Of a stretch of 50,651 nucleotides of DNA, positions 24,499 through 33,393 are shown piece after piece. The DNA lies in assembly GCA_020427635.1 (NCBI GenBank), contig JAGQOH010000019.1, positions 1 to 50,651 of the forward strand, written 5' to 3'. Below the pieces are notes generated by a model, which had not been told where the DNA came from, did no database searches, and saw nothing but the letters and a program-made list of their open reading frames with translations. Made by a program: the position numbers and the translations under genes. Every line of letters begins with the position of its first letter. The stretch's first letter is position 1. The DNA comes from Phycisphaerales bacterium (GTDB taxonomy: Bacteria; Planctomycetota; Phycisphaerae; Phycisphaerales; UBA1924).

Positions 24499-27465
24499 AT
24501 GGATGAGCCCACGACCCCCGGCCTGCCGGCGAGCACATCTGGTTCTGCGGGGGGCGGGGCGAAGGCGTCGTACCGGGAAGTGACGATCTCTTCGATCGTG
24601 TTCGGCGTAATTGCCGGCGCGATCATGAACGCCGCGATCACGTATGCGGGGTTGAAGATCGGATTTACGATCGTCGGGTCGTCGATTGCGGCGGTGTTGG
24701 GATTCGGCGTGTTGCGCGGCGCGCTGCGCAAGGGATCGATCCTCGAGGTCAACATTGGGCAAACGATTGCGTCGGCGGTGAACACGCCCAATTCGGGCGT
24801 GATCTTTACGGTGCCGGTGCTGCTGCTGCTTGGCTTTGAGCTGTCGGTGCATTCGGTGGAATTTTGGTTGATCACGGCGGCGTGCGTGGCGGGCGCGGTG
24901 CTTGGGTGTGCGTTTATTATTCCGCTGCGCAAACAGATGCTCGATATCGAGCGACTGCGCTTCCCATCGGGCACTGCAGTGGCGGCGATCCTGAAGAGCC
25001 CGGGGGCGGGGCCGGCCAAGGCAATCTTGCTGGTCCTGGGCGTGGTGGTGGCAGCTGTCATGGTGGCGCCAAAGGAATTGCCCGCGCTGCTGAAACCCGC
25101 CGACACGGTGGCGCTGACGGACCTGGTGCAGCGCGAACGCATTACGCGCGGCCAGATGCTGCTGACGAAAGAGATCGCGGGTTGGATTGAGACGCAGGCG
25201 GCGCCGGCGGAGGTCATCGCGCACGGCAAGGCGATCGTGGCACTTGAAGAAGCGCGCGACGCCTTCAACAAAACGAAGGACGAGTCGGCAAAGAGCGAAG
25301 CCAAGGCAAAGGTTGACGCACTCGAACAGGATGTGAAGTTTGCCAATGAGGTCGGGCAGCATGCGATTCTGACCAAAGTGGAAGACCCGCAGGATCGTTC
25401 GCGCGTGCCTGCCTATCCCCCGGAACTTGCAAAGCGCGCGTATCTGGCATCGGCGGAGAACTCGGGCGAAAAGCTGCCTTGGACTAGTCTGAAGTCGATC
25501 AAGACTGGGTGGGCGAGCATTCCGTACATCGGGTACGGCGATCTCGAGATTCGGATGACGCCCGAGTATGAGGGCGCGCCCGAGGGCAACCCGAGTGAAG
25601 CGGCGGCGGCGATCGAAGCGCTTGATGCGCAGCTTGCGGAACTGACGCCAAAGTACGAAGCGGCGGCGGCGGCGCACAAGACCTTCGTCGACGTGTACCT
25701 CGCGCCGCCATCGGATCCTTTGACCGATGCGGAGCGAGCGCGGTTTGACGAGTTATCGGCTCGCAGCGGGCTCATGCTGGCGGAGGATCAGGAAGAACTC
25801 GATGGGTTGTTGGCCAAGCGCCTCGATGCGGTACGCAACCCGACGGCGAGCTTGCCGGAAGCCGAGCGTGCCGAGCGAGTGCGCGTGCTGGAGTTGGTGC
25901 CGAACTATCCCGAGTTGAAGGCGCAATACGAGCGACTGACGTTTGATCGCGACAAAGCTTCGCTGTTGACCGATGTGATTGACTTCGAGGCGGACGGGGT
26001 CGATCACGAGCAGGCGCAGGTGCTGACGCGGCGTGTGGATCGGGATCGCAATGGCGTGCCAGACCAACTCATTACGGACAGCACGGTAGACGTGGGTCGA
26101 TGGTTGGGGCTGCCCGAGGAAATGCAATTGGTGTTTGCGATTGCACCGTTCGCGCTTGGCGCCGGGTATTTGACCGGGCGAGCCGGGTTGTTCGTGCTCG
26201 CGGGTGGCGTGCTGGCGTATCTGGTGATCAACCCGATGCTGTTCAAGATGGGCTGGGCGCCTGCAAGCATGCATGCGGACGAGGTGCCGGGCTGGGCGTA
26301 TGCGCAGATCAACCGGCCATTGGGGATTGGGCTGCTGTTGGGCGGCGCGATGATGGGTGTGATTGCGTCGCTGCCTGCGATCAAGGCGGCATTCAAGTCC
26401 ATTGGCGGTCCGAAGGGGGCCAGTTCCGGCGGGCGCGATGAGCTTGGACTTGGCGTCTTGCTGATCGCGGTGATCGTGTCGCTCGGGCTGTTGTATGTCG
26501 CGGCGGACAAGACGGGTGAGCGACCCATCAACAATATTTGCCCGGTGACGCATCAGCACATTGACGCGGCGCATGAGACACAGTTCGAGACCACGTATGA
26601 CGGCTACGTCATTGCGTTCGCGAGTGATGAGGCTCTGCAAGCCTTTGAGAAGGCGGATGATGCACAGCAAGCGCAGGTTGCCAAACAGTTGAATGCGTCG
26701 CGACCGGGACTTTTGGCGCGGGCAAAGCTATCGCCCCACTTGCGTGCGGCGATCATTGCGATTGTCGGTGCGCTGTGGATTTGGTTTGCGGGTATTATCA
26801 TCGCGCAATGCACGGGCATGACCGATTGGTCGCCCATTTCGGGCATGGCGTTGCTTACGGTTGTGCTAGTGATGGTGCTGGGCGGGCCTGGCGGCGTGAC
26901 GGCGGCGGTGTTGATCGGCGCGGCGTTGTGCGTGGCGATCACAGTCGCGTCTGACATGATGTCGGACCTGAAGACGGGCTACTTGGTTGGCGCGAGCCCC
27001 AAGCGACAACAGACGGTGGAGATGATTCTCTCCGGCCTTGGCCCGGTGATCTGCATGTTGGTGCTCTTGATCATCGTCGAAGCGAACAAGGCGAAGTATG
27101 GCATTGCCATGGGGCCCGGCACGGACACGACGGCGCCGCAGGCCCAGGCGTTGCAAGCGGTCATCACGGGCGTGCAGGGCGGAGCGATGCCCTATGCGTT
27201 GTATGGCACGGGGGCGCTCCTGGGCGGGCTGCTCGGGCTTGGCGCCTTCAGTGGACTTGGCGTGCTGATTGGCTTGTCGATGTATTTGCCCATGGTGTAC
27301 ATCGCGACGTATGGCATCGGGTGTGTGATCAACATGATCGTTGGTGCGATCTTCGGGCGGCGCAATGCTGAGGAATGGGGCGTGCCCGTCGCGGCGGGAT
27401 TCATCGTGGGCGACGCGTTGCTCGCTCTGGGCGTCAATCTGCTTGTGTTGTGGCAACAGGCGTAA
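24499..27465 (+). CDS. OPT-family transporter with large soluble insertion and YHS-like segment
   Basis: 988 residues; OPT transporters, which import peptides or metal chelates, are usually about 600-700. The N-terminal part (about 15-195) has the family opening (GVIAGAIMNAAITYAGLKIG) and helices up to LDIERLRFPSGTAVA. Then comes a soluble insertion of about 335 residues (about 195-532) with coiled-coil stretches (KSEAKAKVDALEQDVKFANE) and a Ca-loop-like DRDRNGVPD near its end. Helices resume at about 540. A second soluble segment at about 678-735 begins ICPVTHQHID and continues TTYDGYVIAFASDEALQAFE, YHS-like. The remaining helices end at 988. Start ATG 24499 follows GAGGAG. A membrane partner gene lies 21 bp downstream. 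Confidence 0.88.
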   Translation: MDEPTTPGLPASTSGSAGGGAKASYREVTISSIVFGVIAGAIMNAAITYAGLKIGFTIVGSSIAAVLGFGVLRGALRKGSILEVNIGQTIASAVNTPNSGVIFTVPVLLLLGFELSVHSVEFWLITAACVAGAVLGCAFIIPLRKQMLDIERLRFPSGTAVAAILKSPGAGPAKAILLVLGVVVAAVMVAPKELPALLKPADTVALTDLVQRERITRGQMLLTKEIAGWIETQAAPAEVIAHGKAIVALEEARDAFNKTKDESAKSEAKAKVDALEQDVKFANEVGQHAILTKVEDPQDRSRVPAYPPELAKRAYLASAENSGEKLPWTSLKSIKTGWASIPYIGYGDLEIRMTPEYEGAPEGNPSEAAAAIEALDAQLAELTPKYEAAAAAHKTFVDVYLAPPSDPLTDAERARFDELSARSGLMLAEDQEELDGLLAKRLDAVRNPTASLPEAERAERVRVLELVPNYPELKAQYERLTFDRDKASLLTDVIDFEADGVDHEQAQVLTRRVDRDRNGVPDQLITDSTVDVGRWLGLPEEMQLVFAIAPFALGAGYLTGRAGLFVLAGGVLAYLVINPMLFKMGWAPASMHADEVPGWAYAQINRPLGIGLLLGGAMMGVIASLPAIKAAFKSIGGPKGASSGGRDELGLGVLLIAVIVSLGLLYVAADKTGERPINNICPVTHQHIDAAHETQFETTYDGYVIAFASDEALQAFEKADDAQQAQVAKQLNASRPGLLARAKLSPHLRAAIIAIVGALWIWFAGIIIAQCTGMTDWSPISGMALLTVVLVMVLGGPGGVTAAVLIGAALCVAITVASDMMSDLKTGYLVGASPKRQQTVEMILSGLGPVICMLVLLIIVEANKAKYGIAMGPGTDTTAPQAQALQAVITGVQGGAMPYALYGTGALLGGLLGLGAFSGLGVLIGLSMYLPMVYIATYGIGCVINMIVGAIFGRRNAEEWGVPVAAGFIVGDALLALGVNLLVLWQQA

Positions 27466-27486
27466 GGCCAGAAAGGGAGCAACGTC

Positions 27487-28449
27487 ATGAAGATGCTGGC
27501 CTACTTACTGATTACCGCGTCGCTGATTGTTGGGGCGATCACTGCATCGACCGCGTATTTGGTTGACATTGGCACGCCTGACGCCGCCAACAATGCGCTG
27601 CTGCCTGCTGACGGGAGTGACAACTTTGCCAAGCTGTCATCGCCAGCTGGCAAGTACGACCCGCATGGCGACTTCGAGCTCGTGCAGGCGATCAAGCGAT
27701 ATCAGGATGGTGAAGACACCTACCAGGAAGAACAGGAACGCGCGGTTGAACTGATGCCGGCGGCGGACGCTTCTGACTCTGAGGGATCTTCGGGGCCGGA
27801 GCTTGAAGCGCTAGACATGCAGCCTACGGGTGAGACATTGCTTGCACGGCGTGAGGCGGTGCTTCCGATTGGTCGCACGGGGGACCGCGTGACGGAGGAT
27901 CTGCTTGGGCTGCTGCGCGAGCGGGATGTGCGTTCGGTGCGCGTGAGCAAGTTCTCCGCGGAGCGCTGGTTTGGCAAGGCGGGGCGCTTCATGGGCTGGG
28001 GGTTCCTGGCGAGCGCATTTGGTTTGTTCGTGGGGGCGATGGTTGTCCGACGCGCGACGAAGCAGGAAATTGCAGCGACGCGTGAGACGGGGGGCGACGA
28101 ACGCGCCGGCGCGTCGGCTGCGTTTGCGCAGATCAATAACGCACTCGAAACGCTACAGCGCGATCTGGCAGGCGTGCGCGAGCCGCGGGTGCGCAATGCG
28201 ATGATCGTTGAACGCATTGGCGTGATTCAGCGGGATTATGCACCGGCATTCGTGGCGGATCGCCCGGCACTCATTGGCTCACTTGGCCTTGGTGGCTTTG
28301 CGGAGTTGATGGATCGGTTTGCGGCTCTGGAGCGGCAGATGAATCGGGCGTGGTCGGCGGCGGCGGACGAACACGAGGACGAGGCCATCACGAGCTTGTA
28401 TCGCGCGCTGGCGATCATGCCAGAGGTCGCGCAGAAACTGCCGCAATGA
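27487..28449 (+). CDS. Membrane protein paired with OPT transporter, function unknown
   Basis: 320 residues with an N-terminal hydrophobic helix (about 4-25), an acidic soluble region (about 30-165), a second helix at about 166-185 (WGFLASAFGLFVGAMVV) and a helical C-terminal domain with ALETLQRDLAGV and LMDRFAALERQMNRAW. No family is recognised. It begins 21 bp after the OPT gene with an AGAAAGGGAG ribosome site, and its stop overlaps the next gene's ATG at 28446. The two-helix, soluble-loop layout suggests an accessory subunit of the OPT transporter; that is inference from position. Confidence 0.75.
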   Translation: MKMLAYLLITASLIVGAITASTAYLVDIGTPDAANNALLPADGSDNFAKLSSPAGKYDPHGDFELVQAIKRYQDGEDTYQEEQERAVELMPAADASDSEGSSGPELEALDMQPTGETLLARREAVLPIGRTGDRVTEDLLGLLRERDVRSVRVSKFSAERWFGKAGRFMGWGFLASAFGLFVGAMVVRRATKQEIAATRETGGDERAGASAAFAQINNALETLQRDLAGVREPRVRNAMIVERIGVIQRDYAPAFVADRPALIGSLGLGGFAELMDRFAALERQMNRAWSAAADEHEDEAITSLYRALAIMPEVAQKLPQ

Positions 28450-28925
28450 GGGTCCTGCGATTGCGATACGATGCGCAGATGAGAAAACCGTTGCCAACCA
28501 ATCGGTGGGCGTTGTTGGGGGCGGCACTGATTGGCGTTCCAGCCCTCTTGGCGACAGCGCCTGCGGATGATGCTGAAGCGCAAGCGCAGCACGCTACCGT
28601 CGCGCTCACGATTGACTTCGCCAATGGTTTTGAGATGCGATACACGCTGCCCGAGATGCAAGACGGGGCGACGGCCTTGGATGTGATGCTGGCAGCGCGT
28701 GCACACGAGTGCCCGCTGCAGTTTGAGTACAAGGGTGAGGGCCCCAAGGCGTTCTTGATGTCGATCGAAGGCGTTTCCAACGAACTCAAGGGGCCGGGCT
28801 CGACGAACTGGCTGTATTGGGTGAACGACGGATTTGCGAAGGTCGGGATGGGTCAGCAAGTGGTCCACGATGGTGATGAGATTACCTGGCGCTTCGGCCG
28901 TATGAAGGATGCAACGAATGAATGA
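28446..28925 (+). CDS. DUF4430 exported protein (transcobalamin-like domain)
   Basis: 159 residues. A hydrophobic signal (RWALLGAALIGVPALLATAP) is followed by the DUF4430 domain, similar to the C-terminal domain of transcobalamin, with ALDVMLAARA, GVSNELKGPGSTNWLYWVND and VVHDGDEITWRFG. In other bacteria such domains often accompany ECF-type vitamin uptake. The ATG at 28446 overlaps the stop of the gene before (ATGA); the ATG at 28479 gives a shorter leader and is also possible. Its stop overlaps the next ATG at 28918. A vitamin-capture role is inference. Confidence 0.82.
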   Translation: MRVLRLRYDAQMRKPLPTNRWALLGAALIGVPALLATAPADDAEAQAQHATVALTIDFANGFEMRYTLPEMQDGATALDVMLAARAHECPLQFEYKGEGPKAFLMSIEGVSNELKGPGSTNWLYWVNDGFAKVGMGQQVVHDGDEITWRFGRMKDATNE

Positions 28926-29466
28926 CGGCGCTCGATTGCGTGCCTGGGGTATTGCAGCGTTGTTGGTGGCGCTGTGTGTTGTGATGCGCATCGTGCCGCA
29001 CACGTGGAACGTCACGCCCGTTGCCGCAACGGCACTCTTTGCCGGGTTCATGATTCGCAATCGAGCGGTGGCCATGCTCGTGCCGATGGCAGCCCTGCTG
29101 ATCGGCGACCTGTTTGGCCCCGGACTGTACGACGCGTGGCTCATGGTCGCGGTGTACGCCGGACTGGCCGCGCCGGCGCTGCTTGGGCGCTTCGTGCGTG
29201 GCAAGTGGATGCCCCTGCGCGTGCTTGGCGCGAGCGTGCTTGGTTCTGTGCTGTTCTTCGGAGTGACAAACCTCGCAGCGTTCTTCACGATGGGGCTGTA
29301 TGCGCGATCGTTTGGCGGGTTGGTTGAGTGCTACGTTGCGGGCTTACCTTTCTTCCGAAACACGCTGCTTGGCGATCTCGCGTGGAACTGCACGTTGTTC
29401 GGGGCGTGGGCGGTGTTGCCCATGGCTTGGGCACGTCTTCGCACATCGGCGAAGGTCGCAGCGTGA
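28918..29466 (+). CDS. DUF6580-like integral membrane protein, possible ECF S-component
   Basis: 182 residues with about five or six hydrophobic helices, e.g. GIAALLVALCVVMRIVPH at the N-terminus and PVAATALFAGFMIRNRAVAM next. The pattern is that of DUF6580 family proteins, which resemble ECF-transporter substrate-binding (S) components. It follows the DUF4430 gene with an 8-base overlap (ATG 28918), and its stop overlaps the GTG of the DUF6265 gene. No energising ATPase or T component is in the window. Role in vitamin or precursor uptake is inferred from context. Confidence 0.8.
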   Translation: MNDGARLRAWGIAALLVALCVVMRIVPHTWNVTPVAATALFAGFMIRNRAVAMLVPMAALLIGDLFGPGLYDAWLMVAVYAGLAAPALLGRFVRGKWMPLRVLGASVLGSVLFFGVTNLAAFFTMGLYARSFGGLVECYVAGLPFFRNTLLGDLAWNCTLFGAWAVLPMAWARLRTSAKVAA

Positions 29467-29948
29467 AGCGCGGAGCATTCCTGGTTGTGCTGGTGATTGC
29501 TGGTCTTGGTGGTTGCGCGACGCAACTGGATCATGCACCCTCTCCTTCGAATGGCGCACTGTTTCCATGGATGCTCGGCACGTGGCGCACAACAGGCGAA
29601 GGCGCGGTGACCACGGAGTCGTGGCGCGTCGCGCCGACCGGTGAAATGATCGGAGCGGCGTCGACCGTGAAGGATGGCAAAGAGCTCTTTGCCGAGTCGA
29701 TGGTCATCGAGCGACGAGCCGATGGGACGGTGTACTTTGTCGCCTCGCCACAGGGGCAGGACACGCACGCCTTTGCCATGCTCAACGCTGACGGTGCGCA
29801 GGTCGCCTTCGAAGACAAGTCGCACGATTTTCCATATCGCATCAGCTACATCCTGGAGTCACCGGATGTGTTGGTCGGGCGAATCTATGGAGTCCAAGGC
29901 GGCCAAGAGCGCAGTGCTTCATGGCGATATCAGCGCGTCGTTGATTGA
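29463..29948 (+). CDS. DUF6265 lipoprotein
   Basis: 161 residues. The leader MKRGAFLVVLVIAGLGGC carries a lipobox (GLGGC). The body is the short lipocalin-like DUF6265 domain: FPWMLGTWRTTGEGAVTTESWR, GEMIGAASTVKDGKELFAES, VYFVASPQGQDTHAFA and ISYILESPDVLVGRI. The GTG at 29463 overlaps the stop of the preceding gene (GTGA), closing a DUF4430-DUF6580-DUF6265 coupled run. The gene converges with hisN with 4 bp between. Ligand unknown. Confidence 0.85.
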   Translation: MKRGAFLVVLVIAGLGGCATQLDHAPSPSNGALFPWMLGTWRTTGEGAVTTESWRVAPTGEMIGAASTVKDGKELFAESMVIERRADGTVYFVASPQGQDTHAFAMLNADGAQVAFEDKSHDFPYRISYILESPDVLVGRIYGVQGGQERSASWRYQRVVD

Positions 29949-29952
29949 CGAA

Positions 29953-30792
29953 TCACATCCCCTGAATCAGTGCCATGACTTCGTCATAGAGGCGCGCGTT
30001 TGTGGAGACGCCGGTCTTGCCATAGGCGGTGGCGGCCCCGCGCCAATCGGTGCAGCGTCCGCCCGCCTCAGCAACAATGACAGTCATGGGCGCGATGTCC
30101 CAGGGATGCAGCACCGCAGGCTCCACGACGATATCCGCTCGTCCGGTTGCAACAAGCAGGTGCGCGTAGCAATCGCTCCAGCCCCGCGTGTGCCCGCAGC
30201 GTGCAAGCAGCGCATTGAGCACCTCTGTTTGTCCGGTCATCTTGAAGTAGTCATGCGACGTGTAGACGAACATCGCGTCGCGCAGGCGTGCGGTCGCGGA
30301 CACACGAGCTTGCACTGGCTTGGCGTCGCCTTGTGCGCACCAGGCGCCACCACCACGCGAGGCATAGACCGTTTCGCCCAGGGCGGGCATATGCACGACG
30401 CCAACGAGGCTTTCGTGATCACGCTCATTGGCCCCCATGGCCTCGACAGCAACAAGACAGCCGTACAGTGGCACGCCATGCACAAAGGACTTCGTGCCGT
30501 CAATGGGATCGACGATCCAGCGCAGCCCGCTTGTGCCGGCGATCGAACCGAATTCCTCACCCATGAAGCCATCATCAGGGAAACGCATTTGGATTTCGTC
30601 GCGGATATAGAGCTCCGCGTTGCGATCCGCCTCGGTGACGGGGGTGCCGTCGGCTTTCTCCTCAATGCCAAGCGAAGCGCTGTTGAAGTAGTCGAGCGTG
30701 ATACGGCCGGCGGCTTTGGCGACCTCGATCGCCACATTCAAGCGATCTCCGAGCGCCGGGCTGGTCCGGGCGGCATGCATGCGCGCAAGCAT
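29953..30792 (-). CDS. hisN: Histidinol-phosphatase, inositol-monophosphatase family
   Basis: 279 residues. The IMPase fold is recognised by DGTPVTEADRNAELYIRDEI, GFMGEEFG (Glu-Glu metal ligands) and WIVDPIDGTKSFVHGVPLYG (Asp-x-Ile-Asp-Gly metal site). The third motif GGRCTDW and HPWDIAPMTVIVAEAGG are also present. The GVPLYG and FGSIAGTSG spacing favours the HisN histidinol-phosphatase group over inositol or bisphosphate enzymes, but the substrate is inferred. I chose the ATG at 30792; it lies just downstream of the adk stop region (28 bp gap). Confidence 0.85.
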   Translation of the reverse strand: MLARMHAARTSPALGDRLNVAIEVAKAAGRITLDYFNSASLGIEEKADGTPVTEADRNAELYIRDEIQMRFPDDGFMGEEFGSIAGTSGLRWIVDPIDGTKSFVHGVPLYGCLVAVEAMGANERDHESLVGVVHMPALGETVYASRGGGAWCAQGDAKPVQARVSATARLRDAMFVYTSHDYFKMTGQTEVLNALLARCGHTRGWSDCYAHLLVATGRADIVVEPAVLHPWDIAPMTVIVAEAGGRCTDWRGAATAYGKTGVSTNARLYDEVMALIQGM

Positions 30793-30820
30793 ACCGGGGG
30801 CTGCATCCTGCCGCACCCGT

Positions 30821-31459
30821 CTAGGACAATGGGTTGGCAAAGTGCGCGGTGTGGACCGGGGCAAGCACGTTGAGCACGGCCAGCAAGACCTCGGCTGGCG
30901 TGCCAACGGCATTGACCGTCGCAATCACGCGCTCGGGGTAGTGGGCGAGTACGGGCTTGGTCTCTTCCCGATACACCTCGAGGCGGCGGCGCACGACCTC
31001 CTCTTTGGCGTCGTCGGGACGACCTTCCTTGGTTGCGCGCAGCTGCAAACGCTTGACGAGCTCACCCTCATCCTGGCAGTCGAGGTGAACGATGCGCAGC
31101 ACGTTGACGAGCCCGTCCATGAGCTTGGCCTGGTTCGCGTTGCGTGGGATGCCATCGAGCACAAGTAGTTCGCTCTTGGGATTGAATTTCTTCGCGGCGA
31201 TGAGCTTGGCCATGTGCTCTTGCCAGAGCGAGACCGTGAAGGCGTCGGGAACGAGTTCGCCGCGGATGGAGTACTTGAGGAACTCGCGGCCCAGGTCCGA
31301 TGCGGGGTCGAGCGCGCGGAACATGTCGCCCGTGGAAAGGTGAAAGAAACCTGGGATCGCGCCGAGGACTTTGCCTTGGGTGCCCTTCCCGGTGCCGGGC
31401 GCGCCGAGGAAGACAACGGATTGGAAGGGTGTCGAATCTGGCACTGCAGGTCGCTCCAT
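30821..31459 (-). CDS. adk: Adenylate kinase
   Basis: 212 residues. Catalyses 2 ADP = ATP + AMP, balancing the adenylate pool. P-loop GAPGTGKGTQ (residues 19-28), AMP-binding HLSTGDMFRA, LVLDGIPRNANQA and the late RRRLEVYREETKPVLAHY are all present. The LID is short with no four-Cys zinc site. The C-terminal region is compact; 212 residues is normal. It starts at 31459 and lies divergent from recJ across 124 bp. Confidence 0.93.
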   Translation of the reverse strand: MERPAVPDSTPFQSVVFLGAPGTGKGTQGKVLGAIPGFFHLSTGDMFRALDPASDLGREFLKYSIRGELVPDAFTVSLWQEHMAKLIAAKKFNPKSELLVLDGIPRNANQAKLMDGLVNVLRIVHLDCQDEGELVKRLQLRATKEGRPDDAKEEVVRRRLEVYREETKPVLAHYPERVIATVNAVGTPAEVLLAVLNVLAPVHTAHFANPLS

Positions 31460-31583
31460 GTTCCTTTTCGGCGTCGAGCGGGGCGATAGGGTAGCGAATG
31501 CGGGGGAGGCCTTGAGCTTGGGGAACGGGGGATCGGCAGAAACGCGCCTGGATGGGCATCAGGTCCGGGTATCCTCGGGAAAG

Positions 31584-33386
31584 ATGCGAGGACTCACCCA
31601 TCGATGGCGCACGCCGGAAGCCCTTGGCGCGGTTGCGAGGCCCGGCGAGGCCGCCTTGGCCCGTACCCTGGCGGTGGAGCCGCTTGTGGCCAGGGTGCTG
31701 ATCGCCCGGGGCATGGGCCTGCCGGATGACGCCCGGGCGTTCTGCTCCCCCGTGCTGATGGATCTGTCCGACCCCGTGCTGATCCCAGGGCTCGATGCGG
31801 CGGCGAACCGACTGCTCGAGGCGCTCGAGCGCGATGAGCACATTGCGATCTATGGCGACTATGACGTCGATGGCGTTACCGCGACAGCCATTCTGCACCA
31901 TGTCATGACGCGGATCTCGCCCCAGGCAAAGTTGACCAACTACATCCCCCACCGCCTTGATGAGGGCTATGGCATCAACACTGACGCGGTGCGCGACTTG
32001 GCATCCGGCGGGGTGCAGGTGATTGTGAGCGTCGACTGCGGCATCACTGCAATCGAACCGGCCCGCGCGGCGCGCGAGTTAGGTATCGACCTCATCATCA
32101 CGGACCATCACAACCCGCCCTCGAATGGCGCGTTGCCCGAGGCGTATGCGATTGTGCATCCTCGCGTGGGCGATGGCGCCGCGCAGGACGATGATGCATG
32201 GGCCCATTTGAGCGGCGCCGGCGTCGCGTTTCAGGCGGCGTGGCGACTTGCCTCGCTTGCAGCAGGCGGCGGGCGCGTCGCGCCTGATATGCAGAAGCTC
32301 CTGCTGGATTTGCTCGCGTTGGCGGCACTCGGAACCGTCGCGGACGTCGTGCCCCTACAGGGAGACAATCGGATCATCACACGTTTTGGTCTGGCACGCG
32401 TGCGCTCGACGTCACTCTTGGGGCTTGGCGCTCTGGTCGCAGAAAGTGGATTGGTCTCTGCGGAGATCGATGCGGAAGCTGCCGGCTTTCAGCTTGGTCC
32501 GCGCTTGAATGCCTGCGGGCGCATGTGGCATGCACAAGACGCGGTTGAGCTTTTCATTACGCAGGACATCGATCGGGCCAGGACCATTGCCCGAAGGCTT
32601 GGCGAACTGAATAGCGAACGTCAGCGATTGGAACGGACCATCGTCGACGCCGCATGCAAGGAAGCAGAAGCGCAGGGCATGACGAGTGGCGATGCACGAG
32701 CGATTGTGCTGGCGCATCCGGATTGGCATCGCGGCATCGTGGGCATTGCGTGCTCGCGCCTGGTCAATCGGTTTCACAGGCCAACGATTCTGTTGCAGGA
32801 GGTCGACGGGCAGTGCCATGGATCGGGGCGCAGCATCGACGGATTCAATCTGCACGCGGCCCTCCAAGCATGTGCAGTGCATCTGGAGTCATTTGGTGGG
32901 CATGACATGGCAGCGGGCGTTTGCGTGCGCACGTCAAACCTGCCGGCGTTTGCCGATGCGATGCGCGCACATGCACTCGAACACATCACGGACTCGATGC
33001 TGACGCCATCACTGTCGATCGACTGCGAGGCAACCATTGACGAACTGACGCTCGAGGCGGTCCGTCAACTGACGGCTCTGGGACCGTTTGGGCGCTCGAA
33101 TCCCAAGCCGCGACTGCTGCTGCGCGGGGTTCGGTGCGTGGGGATGCCGCGCCGCATGGGACAGCACGCGAAGCATGTGAGCTTTGATGTCGCCGTCGCC
33201 GGGGCACGCAGCATGCGCGTTGTTGCATGGCATTGGGGTGAACACTTCGAAACGCTCAACCGAGCACGGAACGGGCAGATCGACATTGTCGTCACGCCGA
33301 GCGTGAATGTGTTTCGTGGGGCGACACGGATCGAAGCGACCCTGGCGGATGCAGCGCTAGATGGTGTTGTAGCGGCGATACGCTGA
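31584..33386 (+). CDS. recJ: Single-stranded-DNA-specific exonuclease RecJ
   Basis: 600 residues. RecJ digests single-stranded DNA 5' to 3' in recombination and mismatch repair. The DHH core has IYGDYDVDGVTATAILHHV (motif I), VSVDCGITA and LIITDHHNPP (Asp-His-His motif), followed by the DHHA1 region with GSGRSIDGFNLHAAL and FGGHDMAAG, and a C-terminal OB-like domain. The ATG at 31584 (MRGLTHRWRT) is preferred; the longer frame to 31371 overlaps the divergent adk gene. Length is slightly above the usual 550-580. Confidence 0.94.
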   Translation: MRGLTHRWRTPEALGAVARPGEAALARTLAVEPLVARVLIARGMGLPDDARAFCSPVLMDLSDPVLIPGLDAAANRLLEALERDEHIAIYGDYDVDGVTATAILHHVMTRISPQAKLTNYIPHRLDEGYGINTDAVRDLASGGVQVIVSVDCGITAIEPARAARELGIDLIITDHHNPPSNGALPEAYAIVHPRVGDGAAQDDDAWAHLSGAGVAFQAAWRLASLAAGGGRVAPDMQKLLLDLLALAALGTVADVVPLQGDNRIITRFGLARVRSTSLLGLGALVAESGLVSAEIDAEAAGFQLGPRLNACGRMWHAQDAVELFITQDIDRARTIARRLGELNSERQRLERTIVDAACKEAEAQGMTSGDARAIVLAHPDWHRGIVGIACSRLVNRFHRPTILLQEVDGQCHGSGRSIDGFNLHAALQACAVHLESFGGHDMAAGVCVRTSNLPAFADAMRAHALEHITDSMLTPSLSIDCEATIDELTLEAVRQLTALGPFGRSNPKPRLLLRGVRCVGMPRRMGQHAKHVSFDVAVAGARSMRVVAWHWGEHFETLNRARNGQIDIVVTPSVNVFRGATRIEATLADAALDGVVAAIR

Positions 33387-33393
33387 CGAGTGA

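Noticed and set aside
33387..33393. Bidirectional terminator between recJ and gspF
   Set aside because: Only 7 bases separate the convergent stops; no hairpin fits.
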